The translations under genes were made by a program, and so were the position numbers. A stretch of DNA of 64,000 nucleotides from Promineifilum sp. (GTDB lineage: Bacteria > Chloroflexota > Anaerolineae > Promineifilales > Promineifilaceae). Below, piece by piece: positions 43,984-52,994 of the stretch (positions within the stretch are counted from its first letter, which is position 1; each line of letters starts with the position of its first letter). The stretch spans positions 56,591 through 120,590 of the forward strand of contig JAGOBF010000010.1 of the NCBI GenBank assembly GCA_017983515.1, in the 5' to 3' direction. The notes under the pieces were generated by a model. It made no database searches and was not told where the DNA came from. It worked only from the letters and a program-made list of their open reading frames with translations.

Positions 43984-45519
43984 TCAATAACTCAGCACTA
44001 GATGCTCATCGCCGGTCACAGTTTCGAGACCGCTCGCCGCCGCGATCAAATTGTCGGCGATTTTGGATGACGACAGGACGCCGGGCAGCCCCGCGCCGGG
44101 ATGGGTGCCCGCGCCGACGAAGTACAGGTTATCGATGTCTTCGGAGCGGTTGTGCGGCCGGAACCAGGCCGACTGAGTCAGCACGGGTTCGATGGAAAAG
44201 GCGGCGCCCATGTGGCTATTCAAGGTGTCGCGGAAGTGAAGGGGATCGATCATGTGCTCCGAGACGATATTGGCTTGCAAGTCGGGCAAGTAGTTGTCCT
44301 CCAGGAACTGCATAATGGCGTCGCGATACGGTTTGGCCGCTGTGGCCCAATCCACTTCGGCCCCCAGATGGGGCACGGGCGACAGGACATAGAAACTTTC
44401 GTGGCCGTCGGGGGCGATGGACGGGTCGGTCAGCGTTGGCATATGCAAGTAGAGTGAAAAATCGCGCGGCAGGACTTTCTTGTCGAAGATGTCGGACAGC
44501 AGTCCCCGGTAACGCTCGCTCAGGATGATGTTGTGGTGGGCCAGCTTGCCCTCGTGGCGGTAGAGTTTCTTCGTGCCGAAGTAGATGACCACCAGCGACA
44601 TGCTGTAGCGAGTGAGGTTTTTGTAGCGGAAATCGCTGTTGCGCAGGCCGCGCGATCGGCCGGGAATCAGGTTCAGGTAAGTCCAGGCCACGTCGGCGTT
44701 GGAGATGACGTAGTCGGCGGTGTGGCTTGTACCGTCGCCCAGCCGGATACCCTTGGCCCGTTTACCCTCGACGATGATCTCCGCGACTTCGGTGTTGTAA
44801 TGGAATCGGCCGCCCATCTCCTCGGTGAGCCGCACGAGCGCATCAACCACGGCCCCTGTGCCGCCCATCACGTAGTGGATGCCCCATTCCCGCTCCAGAT
44901 AGTGGATCATGGCGTAGATCGACGACGAGTCGAAGGGATTGCCACCGATGAGCAAGGGGTGGAAGGTGAAGCAGCTCCGCAGAAATTCGTTGTCAATGAA
45001 TTGAGAGACGTATTTGTACACAGATTTGTGCGACTGCAGGCGGATGAGATCGGGGGCTACTTTTAGCATGTCGCCGACGCTCAGGAACGGCTGGTCGGCC
45101 AGCTCGACGAAACCCTTTTGGAAAATGGCTTGCGTCGATTCCATGAAGCGCCTGTAACCGTCGGCGTCGGCCGGATTCCATTCACGAATCTGACCGTCGA
45201 TGAATTCTTCGTCGTCGTTGTAGTCAAACGAACGGCCATTGTGGTCGAATATGCGATAGAACGGGTCGAGCGGGGCGAACTCTACATACTCTTCCCGGTT
45301 GCGCCCGGCCGCGGCGAAGATGTCGTCGAACATGAACGGGGCGGTGATGACCGTCGGTCCGCCGTCGAATTTAAAGCCGTCCTGCTCATAGACGTAGGCC
45401 CGGCCACCCGGTTTGTCCCGTTTCTCGAAAATCTCCACCTGGTAGCCTCTGGCCGCCAAGCGGGCGGCCGCGCCCAATGCGCCGAAACCGCTGCCTATGA
45501 TAATTACTTTCTCTTTCAT
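43984..45519 (-). CDS. crtI: Phytoene desaturase
   Basis: This 511-aa flavoprotein begins with the FAD dinucleotide-binding motif [22 protein letters not shown]. It contains [43 protein letters not shown] and the C-terminal FAD motif [21 protein letters not shown]. These are hallmarks of CrtI-type desaturases that convert phytoene to lycopene. ATG 45519 is chosen because it is one residue before the FAD strand; an earlier ATG adds 17 non-conserved residues. The gap to crtB is 82 nt. Confidence 0.96.
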   Translation of the reverse strand: MKEKVIIIGSGFGALGAAARLAARGYQVEIFEKRDKPGGRAYVYEQDGFKFDGGPTVITAPFMFDDIFAAAGRNREEYVEFAPLDPFYRIFDHNGRSFDYNDDEEFIDGQIREWNPADADGYRRFMESTQAIFQKGFVELADQPFLSVGDMLKVAPDLIRLQSHKSVYKYVSQFIDNEFLRSCFTFHPLLIGGNPFDSSSIYAMIHYLEREWGIHYVMGGTGAVVDALVRLTEEMGGRFHYNTEVAEIIVEGKRAKGIRLGDGTSHTADYVISNADVAWTYLNLIPGRSRGLRNSDFRYKNLTRYSMSLVVIYFGTKKLYRHEGKLAHHNIILSERYRGLLSDIFDKKVLPRDFSLYLHMPTLTDPSIAPDGHESFYVLSPVPHLGAEVDWATAAKPYRDAIMQFLEDNYLPDLQANIVSEHMIDPLHFRDTLNSHMGAAFSIEPVLTQSAWFRPHNRSEDIDNLYFVGAGTHPGAGLPGVLSSSKIADNLIAAASGLETVTGDEHLVLSY

Positions 45520-45601
45520 TCTGATCGAAGCTCCCTCATATGATTGAAGATGAAGCGTTAAGCGTCGCATCCCTGACCGGTCACGCTTAAATTTTCATCG
45601 G

Positions 45602-46576
45602 CTATACCTGCGCTACTCGATGGGCCGGATATTTGCCGGAACGCGAGCGCCACCAAATGCCGGGCATCATGGACAGCTTTTGGAGGTCGCGCGTGTGGGC
45701 CCGGCGCGTAAAGACATCGTAATCGTGGGCCTCGATGTCCTTCAGGATGGCCTGATAAAGTTCGGACGCCGCCCCGACGGCAAAGCGCCCCCGCTGGCCG
45801 AGGAGCCCCACGCCGGGCAAAGCCTCGGCATAAAGCCGTCGGGTGCGGTCGATTTGAAAGCGCATAAAGTCGCGCCAACGACTGTCTACGGCACCTTGGG
45901 CGATGTCGGCCTCGCTCAGTCCAAAGGCGGCCAGCTCATCCTGGGGCAGGTAGAGACGGCCGTTACGCCAATCTTCGCCCACGTCGCGCAAAATATTGGT
46001 CATCTGCAATGCCACGCCCAGCTTGACGGCGTAGGGGATGGCTTCTTTGCCCGCATAGCCGACGATGTGCATGACCATCAACCCCACGGTCGAGGCGACG
46101 GCGTAGCAGTAGTGGGCCAGATCATCAAAGGTGTCATAGCGTGTTATCGTTAAATCGGTGGCAATTCCATCCAGCAATTGTTCGGCGTACTGGCGCGGGA
46201 TGTGGTGACGCGTGCGGGTATCGACCCAGGCCCACGCCACCAAATCGTCCTCCGGCGGCGTCCCGATCAGACTGCGAGTGCGCCAGTCGGACAGCATCTT
46301 CGCCTTGTCATGGGGATTGCGATCGACCAGATCATCGCTCACGCGGCAAAAGGCGTAGAGCGCGTGCATGGCCTGTTGCTGGTTCGACGGCAGCAGGGAG
46401 GAGGCGATGGAAAAGGTCCGGCTGTGCTCGCGCGTGATCGCCTCGCAGCGAACATAGGCGCGCTGTCGCTGAGCCTGATCCATTAGTATCTCCGCCTCCT
46501 GACGCAGAAAATTCTCTAACGGAGCGTAAGCCTGGGCCAGAAGTCGCTTTTCCCACGTCTCAACTAGTAAGCTCAT
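45602..46576 (-). CDS. crtB: Phytoene synthase
   Basis: This 324-aa enzyme condenses two geranylgeranyl diphosphates to phytoene. The two Asp-rich motifs are present (DDLVDRNPHDK and DVGEDWRNGRLYLPQDEL), along with EHSRTFSIASSLLP, YAFCRVSDD and the GLMVMHIVGY segment. ATG 46576 follows GGGAGA at 7 nt; an ATG eight codons upstream is less likely. It is the first gene of crtB-crtI-CYP-crtY. No geranylgeranyl diphosphate synthase gene is in the window. Confidence 0.95.
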   Translation of the reverse strand: MSLLVETWEKRLLAQAYAPLENFLRQEAEILMDQAQRQRAYVRCEAITREHSRTFSIASSLLPSNQQQAMHALYAFCRVSDDLVDRNPHDKAKMLSDWRTRSLIGTPPEDDLVAWAWVDTRTRHHIPRQYAEQLLDGIATDLTITRYDTFDDLAHYCYAVASTVGLMVMHIVGYAGKEAIPYAVKLGVALQMTNILRDVGEDWRNGRLYLPQDELAAFGLSEADIAQGAVDSRWRDFMRFQIDRTRRLYAEALPGVGLLGQRGRFAVGAASELYQAILKDIEAHDYDVFTRRAHTRDLQKLSMMPGIWWRSRSGKYPAHRVAQV

Positions 46577-46661
46577 TATCGTTCTCCCGCTCTTATCCAC
46601 CGCAATAAAACAGCTTCACTACCGCTTTTGACTCGGCTGGGGTAGGGAACTCATTGAGCAT

Positions 46662-46690
46662 AGGATAACCTATTGTCCATGTATTGTCAA
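46662..46690 (-). promoter_or_regulatory. Promoter of the carotenoid operon
   Basis: On the minus strand TTGACA (46690-46685) is followed after exactly 17 bp by TATCCT (46667-46662). Transcription should start near 46655, about 80 nt before crtB. The -35 lies within the palindrome at 46674-46716. Confidence 0.75.
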
Positions 46691-46716
46691 TAATTAAACT
46701 GTGCAATATGTGGACA
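46674..46716 (-). promoter_or_regulatory. Palindromic operator overlapping the crtB promoter
   Basis: The outer arms TGTCCA/TGGACA (46674-46679, 46711-46716) and inner arms TATTG/CAATA (46682-46686, 46704-46708) are symmetric about 46695. On the minus strand two 11-bp direct copies, TTGACAATACA and TGGACAATAGG, abut each other over the -35. A repressor bound here would block RNA polymerase. Such T-x-x-ACA elements resemble sites of CarH/LitR MerR-type regulators, but no regulator gene is present. Confidence 0.55.
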
Positions 46717-46797
46717 GATTTTGGCTGCTTTTTCCCTTCCCCGCGCAGGCACAATTGACGCGAGAACCGACGCCTGTCAGCAGAACAGAAACCCGAT

Positions 46798-47226
46798 TTA
46801 CCATCCGGCGATGTCGGCTTGGCCGCTAATCGCTGTGGGGGCCACGCGAACCAGCAACTCGCCCGGCACGGCGTTGCGGTTGCCGAAGGCATCGGCTTGT
46901 TCGTGGCCCATATAGCGCGCGGCGATCGCGGTGGCCCACTGGCGCAATTCCTGGAGATCGTCGGAGAAGCGGGCATTGCCGTCGAATTTCACAAAGGCGA
47001 AAGGCGGCGTCTCATCATCCACGCATAGTGAAATTTGCGGATTGTGCCGCACATTGACGGCTTTGACGGTCGTGTGCCAGGTCGTGAACAGCAACTCGTC
47101 GCCGTCGAGTATAAACCAGACAGGCGCGACGTGGGGACGGCCGTCCGGCCTGACCGTGGCGATTTTGCCGGTGCGCGGCCGGGCCATCATAAAGGACAAA
47201 CAGTCGACACGAGAAAGTTTTTTCAT
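46798..47226 (-). CDS. PPOX-class, probably F420-dependent, oxidoreductase
   Basis: This 142-aa protein has the split-barrel flavin/F420 fold. Characteristic segments are GKIATVRPDGRPHVAPVWF, LLFTTWHTTVKAVNVRHNPQISL and VKFDGNARFSDD. It matches the small pyridoxamine-5'-phosphate-oxidase-like group in which many members use coenzyme F420. The LLM-class enzyme at 51143 supports F420 use in this organism. ATG 47226 is preceded by a strong AGGAGGAG on the minus strand. The substrate is unknown. Confidence 0.88.
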   Translation of the reverse strand: MKKLSRVDCLSFMMARPRTGKIATVRPDGRPHVAPVWFILDGDELLFTTWHTTVKAVNVRHNPQISLCVDDETPPFAFVKFDGNARFSDDLQELRQWATAIAARYMGHEQADAFGNRNAVPGELLVRVAPTAISGQADIAGW

Positions 47227-47284
47227 CGCTCTCCTCCTGAGCAAAGTCGCCCAAATTTCTTGACTCGTGCCCCAACTGGGCAAG

Positions 47285-47881
47285 TCAGGAAACTTGCGTT
47301 ATGTCACGGGACGGCGGCCGGGCGGTCTCGAGCAACAACCCCATCACCCAATCATCCAGGTACTGACCGTCGCGAATCACGGCTTCCCGGCGGCGACCTT
47401 CCACAACGAATCCGAATTCCTGGTAGAGTCGAGTGGCCCGCTCATTGCGCACGAATACGTGCAGCTCGATGCGACTGATGACCCCGCCGGCGCGCGCCCA
47501 ACCGATAGCCTGGGCCAGCAAACGATGGCCAATGCCCTGGCCGCGCCACTCCTGGGCCACGGTAATGCCCAACACGGCCGCATGTTTCACGTTGCGCCGC
47601 TTGCCGCCCTCCAGCGTCAATTGGCCGATGATGTGATGGTCAATTTCGGCCACCAGGAAAATACTGTTGCTCGCGCGCGCCATCTCGCGGATGAAGCGCG
47701 ATTCCGCCTCCACCGTCGGCGAAAACTCATCGGCCTCCGTGATCAGATTGATGCCCGACTCGCCGAACAGACGCCGAAAGTAGGTGATCAGGGCCGGGGC
47801 GTCTTCCGGGCGCGCCTCGCGTATCAGCATCGGGGCTGGATTGTCGGCGTTCGCGGCGCTGGATAGGGTTTCGCGGTCCAT
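47285..47881 (-). CDS. GNAT-family N-acetyltransferase
   Basis: This 198-aa protein is a single GNAT domain. It has LIREARPEDAPALITYFRRLF at the N-terminus, the acetyl-CoA loop ITVAQEWRGQGIGHRLLAQAI (Q-x-x-G-x-G/A) and LHVFVRNERATRLYQEFGFVVEG. The pattern is close to RimJ/RimL-like and phosphinothricin-type acetyltransferases, with no clear substrate. ATG 47830 (residue 18) may be the true start because the first 17 residues are not conserved in style. Confidence 0.88.
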   Translation of the reverse strand: MDRETLSSAANADNPAPMLIREARPEDAPALITYFRRLFGESGINLITEADEFSPTVEAESRFIREMARASNSIFLVAEIDHHIIGQLTLEGGKRRNVKHAAVLGITVAQEWRGQGIGHRLLAQAIGWARAGGVISRIELHVFVRNERATRLYQEFGFVVEGRRREAVIRDGQYLDDWVMGLLLETARPPSRDITQVS

Positions 47882-47907
47882 CTGGTGTCACCTGGTCGTG
47901 GGGAGCC

Positions 47908-49368
47908 TCATAGGGCCGCGATGAAAGCGTGACCGGCGGCCATTAATTCCTCGTGATCGGCCGGGGCCGGAGCGTCGCGCATCAACTCGACGGTTCGTTC
48001 GCGCAGCGTTTTGTCGGCCGCCGGTTGGCCCTCCAGCTGCCAGGTTTCCATGCTCCAATGTGGATAGAGGGGGCTGGTGTAGTAGCCGTCCTTGTAGCGC
48101 TCCAGCGTTGACGGGACAGTCAGAAAATGGCCGCCCGGCTTGACCTCATCGATCTCGGCCAGGACGGAATGCGCGTCATCCAGTTGAAATCCGGCGGCAA
48201 AGCGGCGCGCCTGAGCGATGATCTCATGCACGTGGACGAGCGTCAGGGGCGAGATAGCTTTGGAGCCGAGCGTGTCGCCGATGAACGGAGCCAGTCCACC
48301 CTTGGTCATGCTAAACGTGAGGGTATTGAGCCAATAGGTATCGGCGGCGATCAGGTCCATGCCCCAACCCGTGCCGCTGCCCGACGTGCCGGTGTGGGGC
48401 AGCCCATAGTGGGCCATCATCTCGGCGCAGGCCAGGTTGATGAGGATGCTCTGCGGGTCATAGAAGTTCATCATCGTCTTCATGTCGAAGTATACCGGTA
48501 ACATGCCCAGGCTGATAGGCGCGCCGGGTCGCATGAGCTGGCTTATGGTCAGCCCGGCCAGCAGCTCGGCCAGCAGCAGGGCCAGCGTGCCGGACGGTGT
48601 TAGCGGCGTCGAGGCCCCGGCCATGCTGTAGTTGGAATAAATGACCGGCAAACCGCGTTCGACGGCCACTTTCAGTTTGTCGGCCGTGCCCTCGTTGACC
48701 ACCAGCGGCGAGACGGGATTGAAATAGGGCAGCACGAAGGGTTTTGTCGCCAGATCGCCATGCAGCCGTTCGAACATATCCAGGACGGCCGGGAACTTGT
48801 ATTCGTCCGACACCAGCAGCACCAGCGCCTTGGTCGTGTTGGCGATCATCTCCAGACTGGCGTGAAGATCGGTGAGCTCCACTGGCACGTCCTGGACGAT
48901 GCCCACAGTCGAGATAACGTCGTAGTGCGGCAGACGGCCGCCGAGGCGTACCATGTCCTGCATATTGCCACAGGTGAAGGGCGTCAGCTCGTCGGTTAGC
49001 GGGTCCTGGTAGAACAGCGCGGTGACGCCGATGCCAAAGCGCAAGCTGTCGTCGCCGAGCCTGAAGATGTGGTTGCCCAGGCGATCGTGCACATCAATCG
49101 TCTTGGGGGCGGTTCGGATGGCTTCGTCGACCACCTCGGCCGGCAAGCGCAGCACGCCGGCCTCAGCGCGGGTTCCCAGCTTCTCTTCCAGAAAGCGCAA
49201 GACGCCGGGAGAATCGACGCGAATTCCGGTGCGGCCGAGAATCGACAGCGCGTAGCGATGGACTTGATCCTTTTGCTCCTCGCTCAACAAGCTCAGGCCG
49301 GGACGCGTGTTGTTGATGACCGGTTCTATTGACCGGTGGTTCCGTTCGGCTGATCGTCGTCTGCTCAT
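47908..49368 (-). CDS. MttB-superfamily methyltransferase (non-pyrrolysine trimethylamine methyltransferase-like)
   Basis: This 486-aa protein belongs to the MttB superfamily (COG5598). It has GLSLLSEEQKDQVHRYALSILGRTGIRV, LGGRLPHYDVIST, and GTSGSGTGWGMDLIAADTYW near the C-terminal third. The frame is open with no internal TAG, so it lacks pyrrolysine. Known Pyl-free members demethylate glycine betaine, carnitine, proline betaine or similar quaternary amines onto a corrinoid protein. No corrinoid protein or reactivase gene is nearby, so the methyl acceptor is unknown. The ATG at 49368 lacks a well-spaced ribosome-binding site, and a later start is possible. Confidence 0.88.
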   Translation of the reverse strand: MSRRRSAERNHRSIEPVINNTRPGLSLLSEEQKDQVHRYALSILGRTGIRVDSPGVLRFLEEKLGTRAEAGVLRLPAEVVDEAIRTAPKTIDVHDRLGNHIFRLGDDSLRFGIGVTALFYQDPLTDELTPFTCGNMQDMVRLGGRLPHYDVISTVGIVQDVPVELTDLHASLEMIANTTKALVLLVSDEYKFPAVLDMFERLHGDLATKPFVLPYFNPVSPLVVNEGTADKLKVAVERGLPVIYSNYSMAGASTPLTPSGTLALLLAELLAGLTISQLMRPGAPISLGMLPVYFDMKTMMNFYDPQSILINLACAEMMAHYGLPHTGTSGSGTGWGMDLIAADTYWLNTLTFSMTKGGLAPFIGDTLGSKAISPLTLVHVHEIIAQARRFAAGFQLDDAHSVLAEIDEVKPGGHFLTVPSTLERYKDGYYTSPLYPHWSMETWQLEGQPAADKTLRERTVELMRDAPAPADHEELMAAGHAFIAAL

Positions 49369-49496
49369 GTTGTTGGCCTTTTCCTCCCACCTATCATGCC
49401 GGAAATCGGCTCATTTGGAAAGGATTAGCCTACTGGCGGGCCTGATATTTAGAAAAGGGCCAGCCGGAGCGCCGCGGTGCCTCGAACAAAGTCTTG

Positions 49497-51143
49497 TCAG
49501 TCCAGGGCAGTCGTCATATAAAGCCCATCCAACTCGAAGCCGAGACGGGCGTAATACTCCTGTGTGCCGACGGCGCTGATGACGGCCAGCCGTCGGTAGC
49601 CGGCGGCGCGTGCGATCTCTCTCGCGCGGTCGATCAGCCTCGTACCCAGGCCGATGTGTTGGGCTTCGCCCCGGCTTTCGTCGCCCAGATTCAGCGCCGG
49701 GCCGTAGACGTGGACTTCGCGGATCATGGCCTGGCCGGCCAACTCGGGCAGGGGATGGGGGATCGCCGGATCGGGCAGCGACAGACGCAGGAAGCCAGCC
49801 AGCCGGTCGGTAGTCGGATAGCCGTCAGCCGTCTCGTAGCTGAGGAAATGCTCGGTGGTCGCGTCGGTCTGATAGACCAGATCGCGCTGTTCCAGGTCTT
49901 CAAGGCGAACGGCATCGTTCCGGATTTCGCGGCAGCGGATGCAGCGGCAAGGCGTTCCCCGTTCGCGCAACCGCTCTTGCGCCACTTGCCGCAGGTTGGC
50001 CTTCTTGTTTCCGGCCACGATATTCGTCGTGGGAAAATCACGCACGACGCGCGTGAGCCGGACGTAGCGCGGGACTTGCGCCTTGCAGGCCGCCAACACC
50101 TCCACGACCTCTTCCTCCGTGTAGGGCGTGTATTCGCCCCGCAACCAGTATTCGTGGAGTTCGGCGTTGGGCACCAACATGCAGGGGTAGATCTTCAGCT
50201 CGTCGGGACGAATGGCCGGGTCGCTCCACAGGCGGCCGAAATCCTCGATGTCGCCGGCCACGGTCGCCCCCAACAGGTTGGCCATCCAGTGACCGTGGAT
50301 TTTGAACCCCGCCAGCCGCAACAGCCGGAAGGCGTCGCGCGTGCTCTGCACGTCGTGGCCGCGTTGATTCAACGACAAAACATCGTCGTCCAGTGTCTGG
50401 ATTCCGACCTGCACCTTGGTCACGCCCAGCGTGCGGAACCAGCGCAGCTCGGCGACATCCACGTGGTCTTGCCGCGTCTCGACGACCAGGCCGACGTTGC
50501 GGTGCCGGCCGGTGGCATTGGCTGTCTGGGCCTCAGCCAGTGTTGCCGATTCGAAGCCGTTCAGCGCGTCGAAGCAGCGCCTGACGAACCACTCCTGATA
50601 ATCGCGCCGGTAGCTCGACCACGTGCCGCCGAGGATGAGCAGCTCGATCTTCTCTGTCGGATGGCCAATCTTTTCCAGCGCGCGAAGCCGGGAGGCTGTC
50701 TGGTCATAGGGATCGAAGCCGTGGCGTTCGGCTCGTTGCGCGCCCGGCTCGTCGTGGAGATAGCTCTTGGGCATGCGCACATCGGTGGGGCAGAAGATGC
50801 ACTTGCCGGGGCAGGGGTACGGCTTGGTCAGGACAGTGACTACCGATACGCCCGATTGTGTGCGCATGGGTTTCATCTGCAGATGCGCCCGCAGGTCGGG
50901 ATCATGGGTCAGATGGCCGGCCGCGCACAGTTGCTCGTAGGCGGCCAGCACCTGGGCCTTGGACAGCCACGGCAGACCGCGCCGGGCGAAGCCCTGTATG
51001 GCGCGGTTATAGCGTTTGCCGGTCAGCGGCCGCAGGTGGGCCAAGGCATCGATCAACTCTGCCAGCATCGTTTCGCGGCCGGTAATGTCGATCGGCTCGT
51101 TACGAGCTTGCCAAAGCGCCTCGCGGTTGGCACTCGCGGTCAC
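49497..51143 (-). CDS. Elp3-like tRNA uridine(34) modification enzyme (radical SAM plus GNAT)
   Basis: This 548-aa protein has an Elp3-type radical SAM domain with the cluster motif YPCPGKCIFCP, then KIELLILGGTWSSY, VETRQDHVD and VQVGIQTLDDDVL. A zinc-type cysteine region CRCIRCREIR follows near residue 405. The C-terminal GNAT domain has the acetyl-CoA loop HIGLGTRLIDRAREIARAAGY and AVGTQEYYARLGFEL. Bacterial and archaeal Elp3 proteins carry out carboxymethyl modification of wobble uridine. The GTG at 51143 shares one base with the TAG stop of the upstream gene, so the two are coupled. Confidence 0.93.
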   Translation of the reverse strand: MTASANREALWQARNEPIDITGRETMLAELIDALAHLRPLTGKRYNRAIQGFARRGLPWLSKAQVLAAYEQLCAAGHLTHDPDLRAHLQMKPMRTQSGVSVVTVLTKPYPCPGKCIFCPTDVRMPKSYLHDEPGAQRAERHGFDPYDQTASRLRALEKIGHPTEKIELLILGGTWSSYRRDYQEWFVRRCFDALNGFESATLAEAQTANATGRHRNVGLVVETRQDHVDVAELRWFRTLGVTKVQVGIQTLDDDVLSLNQRGHDVQSTRDAFRLLRLAGFKIHGHWMANLLGATVAGDIEDFGRLWSDPAIRPDELKIYPCMLVPNAELHEYWLRGEYTPYTEEEVVEVLAACKAQVPRYVRLTRVVRDFPTTNIVAGNKKANLRQVAQERLRERGTPCRCIRCREIRNDAVRLEDLEQRDLVYQTDATTEHFLSYETADGYPTTDRLAGFLRLSLPDPAIPHPLPELAGQAMIREVHVYGPALNLGDESRGEAQHIGLGTRLIDRAREIARAAGYRRLAVISAVGTQEYYARLGFELDGLYMTTALD

Positions 51144-52177
51144 TATGCCAGTTCCTCGACCAGTTCGACCATCGTACGCAATGTCTCGACATCGAACACA
51201 GTCATGTTGAGCGTCGTCACCGGGCTGTCGCGCCAGATGCTCAACCGCTCGCGAACGCGCTCTCGCGGCCCGACGAGGGCCACGGCGTCGATCAATTGGG
51301 CCGGCACCCTCGACATCGCCGCGCCCTTGTCCCCGGCCAGATAAAGGTCCTGGATCTCCGTCGCCGCGTCCTCGAACCCGTAGCGCACGGCCAGGTCGTA
51401 GTAGAAGTTCTTGCCGCGTGCGCCCATGCCGCCGACATAGAGGGCCAGAAACGGCCGCAACATGTTGTAGGCGATATCAAGGTTGTCGTTGATGACTACA
51501 GAGACCGTCGGGGCAATGTCGAATCCATCCATCGTCTTGCCCGCCCGGGCCAGCCCGGCCTCCACGTGGGGCTTGAAGACGGCATCGTAGCGCTCTGGGG
51601 CGAAGAAGATGGGCAGCCAGCCGTCGGCGATCTCGGCCGCCAGTTCCACGTTTTTGGGGCCGATGGCCGCCAGATAAATGGGAATAGCCGGGTCGGCCAC
51701 CAGGGTGCTCTTCAATGGTTTGCCCAGCCCGGTGGCATCCTGGCCGTGGTAGGGGATCTGGTAATGCCGCCCTTCGAAAGTCAGCGGCGCCTCGCGGCGG
51801 AAGATGCGCCGGACGATTTCGACGTACTCGCGGGTGCGCGCCAGCGGTTGCGCATAGCTGACGCCATGCCACCCCTCGACGACCTGCGGCCCGGACAGGC
51901 CGAGACCCATCAGGAAGCGGCCGCCGGAGATCTGGTTAAGCGTCATGGCTGTCATGGCCGCGTTGGCCGGCGTGCGGCCGGGCATCTGCATGATGGCTGT
52001 GCCCAGCTTGATGTTTTGTGTCTGCGCCCCCAGCCAGGCCAGCGGCGTCACCGCGTCGGAGCCATAGGCTTCGGCTGTCCACACGGCGTGGACGCCCAGC
52101 CGGTCGGCCTCGCGGACGAGATCGACGGGTAGTTCAACTTTTCCGGCCGAGTAGCCGAGCATGAGACCTAGACGCAT
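51143..52177 (-). CDS. LLM-class F420-dependent oxidoreductase
   Basis: This 344-aa protein has the luciferase-like TIM barrel: [58 protein letters not shown] and [20 protein letters not shown], a pattern typical of F420-using LLM enzymes. The reaction cannot be named. It lies 4 nt after the VapC-like gene and overlaps the Elp3-like gene by one base, so the three could share a transcript. Confidence 0.92.
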   Translation of the reverse strand: MRLGLMLGYSAGKVELPVDLVREADRLGVHAVWTAEAYGSDAVTPLAWLGAQTQNIKLGTAIMQMPGRTPANAAMTAMTLNQISGGRFLMGLGLSGPQVVEGWHGVSYAQPLARTREYVEIVRRIFRREAPLTFEGRHYQIPYHGQDATGLGKPLKSTLVADPAIPIYLAAIGPKNVELAAEIADGWLPIFFAPERYDAVFKPHVEAGLARAGKTMDGFDIAPTVSVVINDNLDIAYNMLRPFLALYVGGMGARGKNFYYDLAVRYGFEDAATEIQDLYLAGDKGAAMSRVPAQLIDAVALVGPRERVRERLSIWRDSPVTTLNMTVFDVETLRTMVELVEELA

Positions 52178-52180
52178 GGG

Positions 52181-52570
52181 TTACCTCTCATAGGGAACTT
52201 GCAGGTCGACGATCATGGGGAAGTGGCGCCGGTTGAAGGTGACGAAGGTGGCCCCTTCCGTTTCGGCCGTGGCCGCGATGAGGGCGTCCATCAGGCCGGT
52301 GCCATGGCTCTTGCCGTACTGATAACGATATCGACCACCTTGCTTGGCAATTGTCTTATCAACGGGGATAAAGGAAAATGCTGAAAATAAATCATCTAGT
52401 CTTTGTTGCTCGGTATCATCGCGCGCGCCGGCATACAACTCGGCCACGGTGACGGCCGATACGAGCAGTTCGCCTTCCAGATTGTCAACGAATTTGACAG
52501 CCTGAGCCCGAGCGCGAATGTAATCGATCAAAATATCAGTGTCCAGCAGGAAGCGGTTCGGCAGGTTCAT
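52181..52570 (-). CDS. VapC-like PIN-domain ribonuclease toxin
   Basis: This 129-aa PIN-domain protein has acidic active-site residues in FLLDTDILIDYI (first Asp near residue 10), the TVAELYAGA Glu, and LMDALIAATAETEG with VTFNRRHFPMI at the C-terminus. These define VapC-type Mg-dependent RNases. The ATG lies inside the upstream antitoxin gene (35-nt overlap), the usual antitoxin-toxin order. Confidence 0.9.
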   Translation of the reverse strand: MNLPNRFLLDTDILIDYIRARAQAVKFVDNLEGELLVSAVTVAELYAGARDDTEQQRLDDLFSAFSFIPVDKTIAKQGGRYRYQYGKSHGTGLMDALIAATAETEGATFVTFNRRHFPMIVDLQVPYER

Positions 52571-52817
52571 CGATCAAATCCCGGTCTCCTTCTCGTCGAA
52601 GCTCCTCGAAGAACTCCGGCAAGTCGTCGCGGTCAGCCCACATGCCGACTGCGCGATGCATCAACTCCCGACGATCTAGATCCTGATAGTCGTCGATGTA
52701 GGTATCGATGGCCGCACGAATAATCTCGCTTGCTGTCTGCCCACGCCGCTTGGCGATAACTTTCAGCGTGTCGCGTTGTTCGCGTGTCAGATAGATTTGT
52801 GTTCGCTCCATCATCAT
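52536..52817 (-). CDS. VapB-like ribbon-helix-helix antitoxin
   Basis: This 93-aa protein starts with a ribbon-helix-helix DNA-binding segment (ERTQIYLTREQRDTLKVIAK, then RGQTASEIIRAAIDTYI). An acidic C-terminal tail follows (DLPEFFEELRREGDRDLIDEP) that should bind and block the toxin. Three ATG codons begin the frame; the first, at 52817, has GAGG at 5 nt. It should repress its own promoter. Confidence 0.88.
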   Translation of the reverse strand: MMMERTQIYLTREQRDTLKVIAKRRGQTASEIIRAAIDTYIDDYQDLDRRELMHRAVGMWADRDDLPEFFEELRREGDRDLIDEPAEPLPAGH

Positions 52818-52843
52818 GCCAACCTCGTGTGATGTATACCAGT

Positions 52844-52872
52844 AATGTATATTAGGAGAAAACGAAAGTCAA
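52844..52872 (-). promoter_or_regulatory. Promoter of the VapBC-like pair with repeated TATACAT elements
   Basis: On the minus strand TTGACT (52872-52867) and TACATT (52849-52844) are 17 bp apart. The heptamer TATACAT occurs twice, overlapping the -10 and 13 bp after it, as expected for an RHH-type operator. Confidence 0.65.
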
Positions 52873-52879
52873 GTTGGTC

Positions 52880-52924
52880 AGAACAAACAGCCGCTCTTCG
52901 AAAGTAGAGCGGCTGTCTCGGTCT
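52880..52924 (-). terminator. Intrinsic terminator after the secreted repeat protein gene
   Basis: Arms 52887-52897 and 52906-52916 are perfect 11-bp inverted repeats. On the minus strand TTTGTTC follows. It lies 79 nt after the stop of the 52995-55391 gene and separates it from the toxin-antitoxin pair. Confidence 0.78.
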
Positions 52925-52994
52925 GATGGAACTATTCCGGTAAGGAATATCCAGCTTTACTAAAAGGCTTTCCGGAAATGGGTGACCAACCGCT

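Noticed and set aside
47908..49368. Pyrrolysine-containing TMA methyltransferase
   Set aside because: The frame is open with no internal TAG codon.
49494..51344. 616-aa open frame on the plus strand opposite the Elp3-like gene
   Set aside because: It is a mirror frame of a GC-rich gene with strong family motifs on the other strand. It has no recognisable domain or ribosome-binding site.
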